The position numbers and the translations under genes were made by a program. A stretch of 64,000 bases of DNA, taken from positions 62,001 through 126,000 of IMG/VR virus record IMGVR_UViG_3300027708_000032. One strand, written 5' to 3'. The notes below the pieces were generated by a model, which ran no database searches, was not told the DNA's origin, and saw nothing but the letters and a program-made list of their open reading frames with translations. This document shows, in pieces, positions 1 through 11,200 of the stretch. The number at the start of each line of letters is the position of its first letter. Within the stretch, counting starts at the first letter, position 1. This stretch comes from a virus.

Positions 1-221
1 TTATTACAGATGTTAGATTTCCTAATGAAGCTCAAGCTATCAAAGACAAGGGTGGAATTATGATCCGTATAGACAGACCAGGAGTATCACCTATTAATGA
101 TCATCCTAGTGAGACAGGCTTAGATGGTTGGAAGTTTGATTATAGAATAGCCAACGTATCTGATATATACACTCTTAAAGAAACTATAAGAGGAATTTTA
201 AAGCATGCTAAAATAATATAA
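1..221 (+). CDS. deoxynucleoside monophosphate kinase-like protein, C-terminal part (5' end outside window)
   Basis: The first bases are already inside an open frame (first full codon at 3) that runs to TAA at 219-221, so only about 72 C-terminal residues are present. The visible sequence has ITDVRFPNEA followed by GGIMIRIDRPG, then HPSETGLD and a terminal Tyr-Arg-Ile-Ala-Asn segment. This pattern (DVRFPNEA, a basic-Arg-Pro strand, then H-x-SE) is typical of the C-terminal half of phage T4 gp1-like dNMP kinases, which phosphorylate deoxynucleoside monophosphates for phage DNA synthesis. The P-loop would lie upstream of the window. The stop overlaps the next start (TAATG), so the two genes are probably translationally coupled. 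The rightward strand fits a replication/nucleotide module facing the leftward virion module. I am fairly sure of the family but not of substrate specificity. Confidence 0.7.
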   Translation, partial: ITDVRFPNEAQAIKDKGGIMIRIDRPGVSPINDHPSETGLDGWKFDYRIANVSDIYTLKETIRGILKHAKII

Positions 222-403
222 TGAAAAATAAATTCTCAGTAGAGTTTTTTCCTAAACAGTATACTGTAATAGGACTAGTTTATGATGAAGGAGAAGCAGA
301 AAATTTAAATACGGGAAAAGTTTTTCCCGTTTACAAAATAAGTCTAGGACTATTAATAGTACTATTTGAATTTGTATTTAGTTTTGAAAAAGGAGAGAAA
401 TAA
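221..403 (+). CDS. small hypothetical protein (60 aa)
   Basis: A 60-residue frame starts with ATG at 221, sharing one base with the TAA of the kinase-like gene, and ends with TAA at 401-403 in the loop of a terminator hairpin. The tight coupling at the start and the terminator at the end argue that it is real. The N-terminal two thirds are mixed charged and hydrophobic residues; the C-terminal third holds a hydrophobic run (ISLGLLIVLFEFVFSF) that could be a short membrane segment or a buried strand. I recognise no family. It is the last gene of the rightward unit before the convergent leftward operon. Confidence 0.5.
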   Translation: MKNKFSVEFFPKQYTVIGLVYDEGEAENLNTGKVFPVYKISLGLLIVLFEFVFSFEKGEK

Positions 404-415
404 TCTCTCCTTTTT
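387..415. terminator. bidirectional intrinsic terminator between convergent operons
   Basis: The inverted repeat AGGAGAGA (391-398) / TCTCTCCT (404-411) has a 5-nt AATAA loop. The stem can be lengthened by A-U pairs because it is flanked by AAAA on the left and TTTTTT on the right. Read rightward it is a stem followed by a run of U, ending the kinase-like/60-aa unit; the stop codon of the 60-aa gene lies in the loop. Read leftward the stem is followed by TTTTTC, so it can also end the long late operon, whose last stop codon is at 418-420. Confidence 0.9.
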
Positions 416-417
416 TA

Positions 418-3400
418 TTAGTATTTTATGTCAAAAGACTTTCTAAAGTCATCATTAATAAAAGCATAGTTACTCTGTAGTTCTTTGGTGATAGGTAAAA
501 TCTTATTAAGATATTTTAACGGATGGTTCTTCTTCATCTGCTCTTCATCATCTCTTAAGAAACCTACACCTTGTCCTATAGTATTACCAATTAAGTCTTC
601 AGTATCTGTTAGAAGACCTATAAGAGGAACTGGACTCTTTATCATAGATGTAAACTCTCCAGGACTATAATAAAAAGCAAACTCATTCTTATATTTTCTA
701 AGAGCTTTAGCTATCCATTTTCTAGCTCCTGATTTATCTTCATCATCATCTCCACCACCTGCAGCCCAGAATACTAAGCTAGCAAACCCTAACCACATAA
801 TAAGTTCTCTCATCATAGATCTTAGATTACCAACATACATATCTATGAACTCAGCTTCTGTCATAAACTCAGAGTCATCATTAATTTTTCCTTCTTCTTT
901 AAGTCTGACAATAAACTCTCTGTAACGTTCTTTAGCTTTATCTATAGTATTTGTTCCAAAACCTGTAGTAAGTTCTCCGATAAGAGGAAGAATGTTTTTA
1001 TTAGCCAAATGCTTAAAGAACAATCTAGCTTTACCGTACTGCCATGATTCCATGTCCATATCATATGTCATGTCTCCAAAACGTTCTGCCATCATCTGAG
1101 GCATCCATGAACGAAACTGCATCATGATACTACCAGCTAGACTCATTCTTACTTGGTTAATATCTTGACGACTAGCATTACCTATAATTTGCTTTATAGT
1201 CTTTTGTACAGCTCCTCTAAATGCTGTAGTGTTTTCTATGTTATCAGTCATGCCAGGAATAACAAGCTTTCCATTTTCTATTTTAGCTGTAGCTTTTAAA
1301 GACTTATTATCCATTAAGTCTTGTACTTCAGCTTCCATCTTAGCTCTTAAAGTTTTTTGTTCAGATATAGGTAGATTATAAAAGTTGTCATAGTTGTTCT
1401 TAGATTTTACATAGTTACGGATGTTTACAACTTTACCATCTTCTCCTATCATATATGTTCTAAGCATTGTAGCAGATACTGGAAGAGTTGCCCACTTATC
1501 ACCTGTTCTCTGTATAAACATTAAATGGTCACTAGTAGCATGTTTCATTACACCTTCTACAGATAACTCTCTTAACTTTTTATTAGTTTCGTCTTCTACA
1601 CTAAGTCCAAACTGATATATGGCAGCTAATGTTACTTCATCTTTAGATGTATAATCTTTTACACCCTGCACCCACTCACCTTCTGTAAACACTAAACGTT
1701 TACTACCTATAAAGAAAGCATTGGCTGTACCACCTACAAACGTAGCTGTACCACTCAATACGTTTAGACCAAGGGTTTTCATAGCCATATACCTTAAAGC
1801 TTTTCTAACTCCTTTTACAGCAGAGTATTCTTCACCATTAATTTGTATAGCTTTATCTATATTAGATGATGTTTCTCTACCGTATAAATAGTAGTTAATA
1901 TGGTTTTCTAAAACCTCAGCATTAGTTTCATTTTTATTTATTTTTTTCTCTTTATTTATTTTACCAAACTGGTTTTCAGCATAGCTTTGTTTATCATTTT
2001 CTATTTCTAAAAGCATTTCTGATATGTCTTCTATATCAGACATAGCTTGGTAGTTTTCTATATGTACGCCCCATTGTCCAAATACTTTAAAGAGATCCTG
2101 AGATTTTCTCTTAACATCTTCTATTTCTTTAGTATAGTATACTGGTATTTCTTTTCTAAGATCACCTGTAAGTTCATCTATATTACTAAAGCCCTGATCT
2201 GATTTTACTTTTAAGTCATCTAATATTTTACCAGGATTAAACTCAGTGCCAGTAAGAATACTAGGTATAAATCTTGCAGAAAATCCATCTATCATACCAA
2301 GGTCAGCAGCACGTCTTGTAAGCTTCTGAAAATACTCATAAGCATCTTTAACAGGTTTGTTTACATATTCTCCTTTAGAATTTTTCTGATAGATAAACTT
2401 ATACTTATCACTATGCCATTTAGCAGCAGGTTTAATAAATGTATTATACTTATTTATATAAGCAAAGTCATGTTTGCTACTGTGTTTTTCTTCCCATGCT
2501 AATAAAGCTTTATCACGTTTTATTTTTATCTTTTCGTCTGTTCCTGGATAACGTTCTTCTAAAAGTTTAATCTGCTCTAAACGTGCAGCAGTGTATGCAG
2601 CTTGATCAAAATCAGTGTTAGCTTTAAACCATCCAAAGTCATTATTTTTAAGAGCAATATCTCTTTGTTTAAAGAAGTCTTTAGAGTATATGTTTAACAA
2701 ATTACCATTCCATTTTCCTTCATCATCAAACTCTAGTAAATACTGAAACATATCTGTGCCAGACTTACCATTAATAGATGCCCATTCTGTGTATGCTTTT
2801 TCTATATCTTTAAGTTCATCAAGATTAGTTAGTACATTTCGATCACGTATACCCTGAGCTTTTCTAAGAGTCTTATAAAAAGTTTGCATAGCAGCAGTAT
2901 CAAGTGTAGATGTAGATCTAAAGTTACGCTTGAACCAATCCATAGATTTTTCAGCATTAAGTAATGTATTTATACCTTCTGATCTAGCATAAGCATCAGC
3001 TAATTCATTTCTTCTTTTTACTAATTTACCTAGCACGTAAGTAGAATTACCTATCATATCTTGGAACTGATCCTTAAGACCTTTTAGATATTCTGTAACA
3101 GTGGGTTCTTTGGAAGCAGTTATTTGTTTGTTTATTTCTATAAGCTGTTCTTGAAGATAGTTTTGAGACTGAGCATAAACTCTCATGGTTTTTATAGCCT
3201 CTCCTATATCATAAATAGTAAACTCATTAGCATCTAACTTCTTTTTGTACTTAGTTAGTTCAAACAAACCATTATCTACAAAAGAGTTTATATCTTTTCT
3301 AACCTGAAGATCTCTTATGGTTCTAGCAAGATCATTTAGTTCTTGAGACTTAAGATTCTTTTCAGAAGCTTTTACTTTCTTACTTGATAGTATATCATAT

Positions 3401-5229
3401 ATAGCATTAAGCTTAGTAATCAAACTATCTAGATTTTCATCACCTGTACTTTCATATAACATAACTACAGGAAGAAGATAATTCTTGGTATCTGGTGTCT
3501 TAGCAGGGTCAGCATTTCCTATCTCTATACCTGTAAGATTTTTTAACATTAACCCACCCACTTCTCTACTGTAAAGATATTCTGTCTTAATAGGAATGGC
3601 TCTAAGCTTATTAAACTTACTAAACCCATAATGCTTACTTAGTATTTTTTTATACTGTTCCATTTGGATTCTGTAAGCAGGAGCTTTAAACCACTTAAGT
3701 TCATCTTGATCTTTACCAATCTCTTGAGACTTCCAGTCATAGATATCTACAGAACCATCAGGTAGTATAACAACAAGATCTATTGTACCAGCAACATTCT
3801 TTTCAGGATCGTATATCTTAACCTCTGCTAAAAATCTAGTTTTAGGATCTGAGTATTGTTTAAGTAGATCAGTGAAGTATGTTTCTAACTTCTGATATAC
3901 ATCAGTAGTGGTAGATATATTTTTTTTAGTTACAGCTGTAGCTCTACGAATACCCTTTTCATCAAAGTATCTTCTAATGATATCTTCCATGTCCTTGTGT
4001 ATCTTAGTACCTTCATCAGCTTTAAGACTATCAATCATCTTCTGACGCTCTGATCTATTATCTGTAGGGAATCTTTCTTTATACCATGCATCTACATACA
4101 CAGAGTTAACACTTCTACCTTTTCCTTCTTTGTCTACAACAGGTTTACCATCTACATTATATATATGTTTCTTCTCCCCCGTGGCAGGATCTATATTATC
4201 GTCCAGTTTAATTTTATCTTGGTCAGCTATAAGTTTGTTTGTAGAATACTCAGGAGAGTTAACATTGTTAGCTTGGAGAAACTCTTCATCAGATAGTTGT
4301 TTCTGTGTATCTAGCTGAGATGTGTCATTTGTGGTAATACTTTCTGCAGCAGTTTGGAAAGGATTAGTGGTAGCTACGTTAAATACTTTCTTTATAAAGT
4401 CCCACACTTTATTCCACCATTTCTTAACTGTGTTTATTTTATCACTAACTTCCTCACCTGTCTCGTTCTTTATTATATGAGCCATGATGAGTTTACCTAT
4501 AGCCTCTTTCTTAAGCTTATCAAAGTTTATAGTACCATCTGCGTTACGGTACATCTTAATATCTTTATACTCATCAACTGTCTGCTTGTATATCTTGTAT
4601 CCAGTTATCTGGTTGTACATCTCTTTGTATAAAGCATTCTCTGTACCAAGCATCTCTACAAAAAAGTGAGCAGCCTCTTCAGAGAGTGTAGTAATATCAG
4701 CTCTGCCTTCTACCACTTGTATAATCTTATTAAGCATATCAGCCTTAGCTACAGCATCTAGTACATTACCAGCTCTGTCTCTAATCTGAGATAGTGTTTG
4801 TATGTTCACACCAACAGATGCTAAGAAGTTTTTTATCTTACCATCTATTTGTTCGTTAGATTCTTTAGGAGATTGTTGTTCTTTCTGAAAAAACTCTCCA
4901 CGCTGTTCTTCACTATACTCACCTCTAGCTTGTTCTGCGTCCTGAAGGTTACGAGCTTCATCTATAAGTTTATTCTGTTCATCTTGTTTATACTTTGTAA
5001 AGTATGTATCTACAAGTTTATCAGAAGGATCTATAAAGAAGGATCCTTTTTCTCCTTCTTTAATAACAAGATCTTTAAACTCTGCATTAACTTCTGCAAT
5101 AGCTTTAGAAGCTTTGTTAGGATTAGCAAAGTAGCCAGCTGTATCTTGTACAGTGGCTCCTCTATCAGTAAGTTTATTTCCTACTTTATCTATTATATCT
5201 TTCTTAATATCTAATGAACATTTACTCAT
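418..5229 (-). CDS. giant virion-associated protein with RecB-like PD-(D/E)XK nuclease domain (1603 aa)
   Basis: Last gene of the leftward operon, 2 nt after the RNA polymerase gene and followed directly by a terminator. Residues about 400-510 carry a RecB/Cas4-type PD-(D/E)XK signature: H411 in EGTKIHKDME, D484 in GTIDLVV, and D498-W-K500 in DIYDWKSQ. This is the usual metal-binding and catalytic set, so a DNA nuclease is plausible. Near residue 190 there is TTLSEEAAHFFVEML, which resembles a helix seen in phage polyvalent proteins but is not a complete HExxH site. The middle is long, charged and helical. Residues about 1478-1497 form a hydrophobic segment (LIMWLGFASLVFWAAGG) followed by an acidic GGGDDDED run, which may be a membrane-inserting segment. 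By position it is probably packaged with the polymerase and injected. Whether the nuclease degrades host DNA or processes phage DNA cannot be told from sequence. Confidence 0.75.
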   Translation of the reverse strand: MSKCSLDIKKDIIDKVGNKLTDRGATVQDTAGYFANPNKASKAIAEVNAEFKDLVIKEGEKGSFFIDPSDKLVDTYFTKYKQDEQNKLIDEARNLQDAEQARGEYSEEQRGEFFQKEQQSPKESNEQIDGKIKNFLASVGVNIQTLSQIRDRAGNVLDAVAKADMLNKIIQVVEGRADITTLSEEAAHFFVEMLGTENALYKEMYNQITGYKIYKQTVDEYKDIKMYRNADGTINFDKLKKEAIGKLIMAHIIKNETGEEVSDKINTVKKWWNKVWDFIKKVFNVATTNPFQTAAESITTNDTSQLDTQKQLSDEEFLQANNVNSPEYSTNKLIADQDKIKLDDNIDPATGEKKHIYNVDGKPVVDKEGKGRSVNSVYVDAWYKERFPTDNRSERQKMIDSLKADEGTKIHKDMEDIIRRYFDEKGIRRATAVTKKNISTTTDVYQKLETYFTDLLKQYSDPKTRFLAEVKIYDPEKNVAGTIDLVVILPDGSVDIYDWKSQEIGKDQDELKWFKAPAYRIQMEQYKKILSKHYGFSKFNKLRAIPIKTEYLYSREVGGLMLKNLTGIEIGNADPAKTPDTKNYLLPVVMLYESTGDENLDSLITKLNAIYDILSSKKVKASEKNLKSQELNDLARTIRDLQVRKDINSFVDNGLFELTKYKKKLDANEFTIYDIGEAIKTMRVYAQSQNYLQEQLIEINKQITASKEPTVTEYLKGLKDQFQDMIGNSTYVLGKLVKRRNELADAYARSEGINTLLNAEKSMDWFKRNFRSTSTLDTAAMQTFYKTLRKAQGIRDRNVLTNLDELKDIEKAYTEWASINGKSGTDMFQYLLEFDDEGKWNGNLLNIYSKDFFKQRDIALKNNDFGWFKANTDFDQAAYTAARLEQIKLLEERYPGTDEKIKIKRDKALLAWEEKHSSKHDFAYINKYNTFIKPAAKWHSDKYKFIYQKNSKGEYVNKPVKDAYEYFQKLTRRAADLGMIDGFSARFIPSILTGTEFNPGKILDDLKVKSDQGFSNIDELTGDLRKEIPVYYTKEIEDVKRKSQDLFKVFGQWGVHIENYQAMSDIEDISEMLLEIENDKQSYAENQFGKINKEKKINKNETNAEVLENHINYYLYGRETSSNIDKAIQINGEEYSAVKGVRKALRYMAMKTLGLNVLSGTATFVGGTANAFFIGSKRLVFTEGEWVQGVKDYTSKDEVTLAAIYQFGLSVEDETNKKLRELSVEGVMKHATSDHLMFIQRTGDKWATLPVSATMLRTYMIGEDGKVVNIRNYVKSKNNYDNFYNLPISEQKTLRAKMEAEVQDLMDNKSLKATAKIENGKLVIPGMTDNIENTTAFRGAVQKTIKQIIGNASRQDINQVRMSLAGSIMMQFRSWMPQMMAERFGDMTYDMDMESWQYGKARLFFKHLANKNILPLIGELTTGFGTNTIDKAKERYREFIVRLKEEGKINDDSEFMTEAEFIDMYVGNLRSMMRELIMWLGFASLVFWAAGGGDDDEDKSGARKWIAKALRKYKNEFAFYYSPGEFTSMIKSPVPLIGLLTDTEDLIGNTIGQGVGFLRDDEEQMKKNHPLKYLNKILPITKELQSNYAFINDDFRKSFDIKY

Positions 5230-5231
5230 TA

Positions 5232-8200
5232 TTAACAGCTGTTTTGATTGTTATTATCAATAGATGGAAAACCTTCTGGTTGTACATTTGTATTTCCAGG
5301 AACCCAGATACCTGTTTCATCTTGTCTTATATATCCTTTACTTGTAAGATACTTAGCTAATGCAACTTCTCCTATATTATAACTTTTTGTGTTTTCTATA
5401 TGTGCTGCTGTATCCATTATGAACTTAGCACCAGCTGCAATAGCTTTGTCTATATTTTTATAAGCAAACTGTAACACTCCATTTTCTACAGGATTAACTC
5501 TACCACCACGAGATCCATTACTACTTACATATATTAAATCTGAAGAGTTATAAACACCAGTGTTAGCTAAACCATATTGATCATAAAGTTTCTTGTAGTT
5601 ATCTGTGCTACTCTTAACAGAACCTTCACCTATATACTGAGTGGCTTGTCTTGTTTTAAACTGTTCTTTAGGAAGATATTTCTTAGCTGTTTCATTTATA
5701 ACCTCAGGCATTCTGTTAGTTATATCTTGTTTCTGAGCTTCTGTAGCTTGTTTAATATTTGATGCTGCTGTAGTTTCTAACTTATATGCACTAATATCAT
5801 ACATGTGTACCATCTCACCTCTCATTAAGTTCTTACCTGCATACTTAGCATCTTTCTTAAAGTTCTCCCATGTACCATATCCTTCTTTCTTAGCAAACTC
5901 ATCTTTAGTGTAAGAGATACCATCACCCACTATATTATTTTCTTTCATCTGTACTAAGCCAAGATACTTTATAGAAAACGTGTTACCTTTTTCTGTTCTA
6001 TACACACCATCTCCTTTATAAAAAGTTTTATGGTATGTGTTACTACGCACTGTGGCAGATGCTGTACCTTTTAATACCCAGTCTTCTATTACATTAAGTT
6101 TAATAGATCCCTTTGCAGGGTCTGCTGATACATTCTGTTCTGCCATCTCATCTGCAAAAGACTTACCTTTTTCTGTTTTTACTTTATTAGCAAATACTTT
6201 AGATTGTACAGTGTTTAAAACATCATTCTTTTTTAATATAGATTCTGCAAACTCATCAGGACTAACCTCTATCATATACATTCCATTTCCTAGTTTATTA
6301 ATAGGTACATAACTATAGTATCCTTTTTCATTAGGTTCTCCCACACGTTCATAAAGAGTGTAACTATTTATCTTATCCCACATCTTTTTCTTAGCATACT
6401 CTTCACGTAGTTCTTTATCATTAGAAACTTCTTTAGAAAGTTGTTTAACCGTTACAAACTCTCCTTTATTACGAAAACTTTCTACATTTGGAAATTCAGG
6501 ATCATGTATTAGTTTATTTTCATCATACTCTTCTTCAGACCTATCTAAATCTTTTAATCCTACTACATCTACAAACTTAGCATTTTTATAATTATTCTGA
6601 TGGAACTGTCTCCACACTGTATCGGGATCCATAGAGTTAGAATCATCTGTCATAAAACTATCTATAATATCATGCACTCTTTCTGAATACAAAGATATAG
6701 GCATTATCTTACTGAATGATATAGGACTCTGTTGCACACCAGACTGGGCCATTAAAAATATACTAAGATTATTTACAAAGCTCTGAAGATATTTATCTTG
6801 TTTCTTATCTGCTATTTCTTTAAGCTGTTCTAAAGACTCCCCCATAGAGTTCATCTCAAACGAAGTCAGTCTTGTGTTAAACAGTTTGATATTGTCTGTA
6901 TCTTTAGTGTCTGAATTTATTACAGCAAATAAGTTTTGAAGAGCTTTATTATCTGGATATAGTTTTTGGAACTCTTTTAATTGTCTACCTATAGAGTTAG
7001 ATCCTGTAAATAAATTTTTATAGTAACTATAAACACTTATATACTTACCAGAAGGAGCCTTAAACTTAACAGTGTGTAAAACGTAGTTAAGAACAAAGTT
7101 TTGATAACGGTTTAATAAATCTATCTTATCATCTTTACTCATGAACTCATCATTCAACACTACATCAAACATTTTATCCATTACAGCTTTACTCTTAGGG
7201 TGAGCTGTTATAAAAAAGTCTTTAAACATTTTAGGAACATCATCTTTAATATCTTTCATTTTTCCTAAGAATGTATTCTCCATAACTCTCTCTAAAGAGT
7301 CTGCTGTAACAAACCCATCTTTTTCAGCTTGTCTATATGCAGCTTCTTGTAAACGGTTCTCGTTTATATTTTTAGTTCTGCTAGTATCATAAGAGATAGC
7401 CTTAATAAAGTTACCTAAGAGTCTACCCTGGTCTTCATACTTTTGATAGTCTTGTAAAAGCTGCAGCTGTTTAATAGCTTCTTCTTTAGTTAGATTGTAT
7501 GTACCATCTTGATTGGTAGGTTTAATCATATTTACAAGTTCATTAGTCTTGTACATATCTACAGGATCTAATGTTCTTAAAGCATTATCTATAGCTTCTA
7601 TAATTTTTCTTTTTTTCCATGCATACTGAGATGTTAGAGCACTTTGGAAAGTATCATTTCCTTTAAATGTATTTTTAATAAACTTATCCAGTTCAGGAAA
7701 AGCTTTCATTAAGAACTGTTCCATAGCAAGATATCTAACAGTAGACTTAGATAGTTCAGCACCATTAACCTTATTTATTAAAGAGTTGTTCTTAGATAGT
7801 TCTTTAAAATAAGTTTCAATAATAGGCTGAGTGTGTAGGTATGCTATATCATCCACAGTTACACCAAGCTTCTGTAAGTAGAACCATACGTTTGCTGTAT
7901 TTAGTGTAAGGTTAAGATCAAATATAAATGGATCCTTAGCAGCATCCACTGCAGCAGTCATAGCTTCAGATAAAAGTTCAGAAATCCACTTGTGTCCTTT
8001 GTCCTCTATAAGGTTAAGCATATACTTACCTTCTGCAGTGTTAGAGTCAAACTTAATGTTTATGGCTACAGGATTACCATTTTTGTAGTACACTCCGTTT
8101 AGTTCTACATCACCGTACTGAGAAAGACTATGAGATGTAATCTGTAAAGCTATCACACCTACAAGCTTCTTACCCGTTATATAACGCTCTCTAACTTCAG

Positions 8201-11200
8201 TCATGTTTTTCCACTCTGACATAGCTGTCATATCTAGATCAGCAGGTGGAAGATTCTTAAGCTCACGTATTTTAGTAGCAATAGCTTTAAGAGTGGCAGC
8301 AGCATTTGGTACAACCATCTGACGGTAGTTATCAGGGTGACTAAGAATATTACCCATAAGTTCTATCAATCTATTCTGACGAGCCTTCTTGCTATTTTGT
8401 TCTTCTATAGGAAGTTCTTTAAACTCTTCTAAACTAGGTAATCCTCCTACACGAGCAAGCTCTTTTGTATACTCTAGTCTTTGTTCTTTAAGAGATTTTA
8501 AAAACTCATCTCTTGTTTTTTCCAGGTTATCTTCTTTCCAGTTTTCCCATTTACCAAGGGCATCATTAGCTCTATCAGCTAAAGAATTTAACTGTTCATC
8601 TGTCCAAGCATTTATCTGACCATATACATCTAACATAGCCTCATGATACTGGATCATCTGCATAAGTGTAGGAGCATATTTAGCATCAGAGTTAGCTTGA
8701 AGAAGACGTTCAGCCACTGCTTTATTTTCTGCTACAGATAATATACCCTCATCTTTTAAATCATAGAAGGGTTGTTTAATAGACAGAGGAAGAGTTTTAA
8801 ATAATTTAAGACCTTCAGCTTTATATCTACTTATGGTATCATCATTACTCTTGGTCTCATTAGCTATCTTAAATATTTCATTTTTAGCATTTTCATACTG
8901 ATCATCATATTGCTGTCTAGCGTTATTAAACTTTTTAAATATATCATCCTTGTTACTACCGTACTTTTCTTGAAGACTAGTTCTTTCACCTGAATATCTT
9001 TCAAGAGTTTTAACATAACTCTTAGTATCAGAGTCAACACTCTCATTAATAAAACGAGTGTATCTGTCTTCCACCTCAGCATCAGATGTGCTATACTCAA
9101 TGTATGTAGGCTTACCTGATTTCTTATCTATATAATAGTTAGCTAAGAATAAGTTTAGCTTATCTATATCAAAATCCGAACCAGCCTTAGCCACAATCTC
9201 AGAAGGAACAACAATCATGTCTCCCCATTGTGAGTCTAAGAAACCAGCTATTCTAATACTATCTATAGAGTTAAGAGCCTGTGTAGGAATACGGAAACCA
9301 ATAGCTTGAAGTAATCTTGGATCTAGTTCTGATAATTTAATTTCCTCACCTTCTTTGAATACATCTTTAAAAAAGTTAGGAACCAAAACTTCCATGTAAG
9401 GTTTCTCTTTCGTGTAGAAGTTAAGATCTGCAGAAACCATCTTAGCTGTTTTACGTTGAGCTTTTGTAAGTTCAGATCCTTTAACTGGAGCTACATACTT
9501 ACTATTCTCTTTGTACGTAAACATTCTATCACTAGTCTCAAACATTGTAGCAGGAACCTGAACAGCTGCTTTACCATGCATAGTCTGAGCAAGTATTCTA
9601 CTATCTACAATAGAGTTTAGAATGTTATCAAGCTTCTCACGTACAGGACTAGCATCAAATCTATACTGTACTCTTTGAACACCTGTATTAGCATCTGTCA
9701 TAACCTTGAGCATATCCAATACATTATCTGGAAGATCTCTACGTTCCATCTCGGACTTAAGAGTATCCATCATTCCGTTAAGATCATCTGTAATATACTC
9801 TTCACCCACCTGACGTAATCCTAAGTCTTTAAGAACACCTCTAAACTCAGTGGCTGTAAGACTATCTATTAATCTATTATACTCTTCTGCAAATGCTCTA
9901 AGTTCTGTATTATCTTTTGAAATATTACTAAGATTGATCTTTCTCATCTGACTACCAAAGATAGTGCTGTCTTTACTATACGCAGCCATCTCTACCTGGA
10001 AGCCATAATACTTAGTATACATCTCTTGTATAGGAGGAGCTTCTTGATTAAATGCACCGTTCTCATCATACAAAGGTTGTATAGTTCTTGTACCTTCTTC
10101 TTTAGTCTTTGATTTAGTAACAACACCCACTTTCTGTCCAGAAACAAAACCTACAATATCAACCTGATCTGTCTGAGCTTGTAAATACTTACCAAGCATA
10201 TTACGTTTATCAACCACTCTAGACCATACAAGAGGAACAACTGAATGCTTAAGCATACTTGTATGAGTTAAACCTTTAGTATTTTGATATCCAAACCCTT
10301 GAGGTTTTAACACTTGTAGTATAGCTTTAGGTTTTGGATTAGCCATTACAGCTTTAGCATTATCAATCTCATCTTGAGTGTATGTCTTAGCAAACCCTGG
10401 AACATCATACATAGGATGTTTAGGATTAGATCTATCTACTATTTCATTAGCATTTTCCCATTGAAGAAGAGAATCTTGTTCAGATAATAACTTACCACTT
10501 AAGAAGTGCATGTCTCTAAAGAAGTCAGGCATAATATAAGCACCACCATCAGCTTCACTAGCATTAATATATCCGTCTATCGTTGTACCTTTTCCACCTA
10601 CTATTTCACTTACAGTACCGTCATCATTAAACTCTGCACCTATAAGTTTCTCTATAAGTTTTTTATCTTTCTTAGTAATCTCTTTATTAGCACTTTCATA
10701 TGTAGCTTTCATACTAGCATATATCCCTTCTGCTATATTGTTTAAGTACACAGACACAGACTCAGGATCTTCATGAGTGACAAACCTAAATGTATTAGTA
10801 CGTTCTTTACCATCAAAACGTGACATATTACTATCCATCCAACCTAGATACTGAGAGTTCTCAGTGATAGCTTGCTTCTGAGAGTTAATACCTGATGAAC
10901 GTTTAGCAAGTTCTTTACCATACAATGCAGGGTGTCCAAACAAAAGTTTGTGCTGTTCAAACACTGCCATCTGTCTATTAGTTGTTATAAATGTAATCAG
11001 CTTCTTAAAATCACGAGCAGGTATAGCACCATCTTTATACGGAAACTTTTCACCTAAACCATCAAGCTGTTCTTTAGAAAACATATTAGTCTTGTAAATG
11101 TTTGCAACCCTATCATACTTAACTAATCCTAAATCCTGTAACCATTTAATATTTTCTTCAACTTTAGCATTAGCATAGTTTACTATTAGAGTTGTCACTA

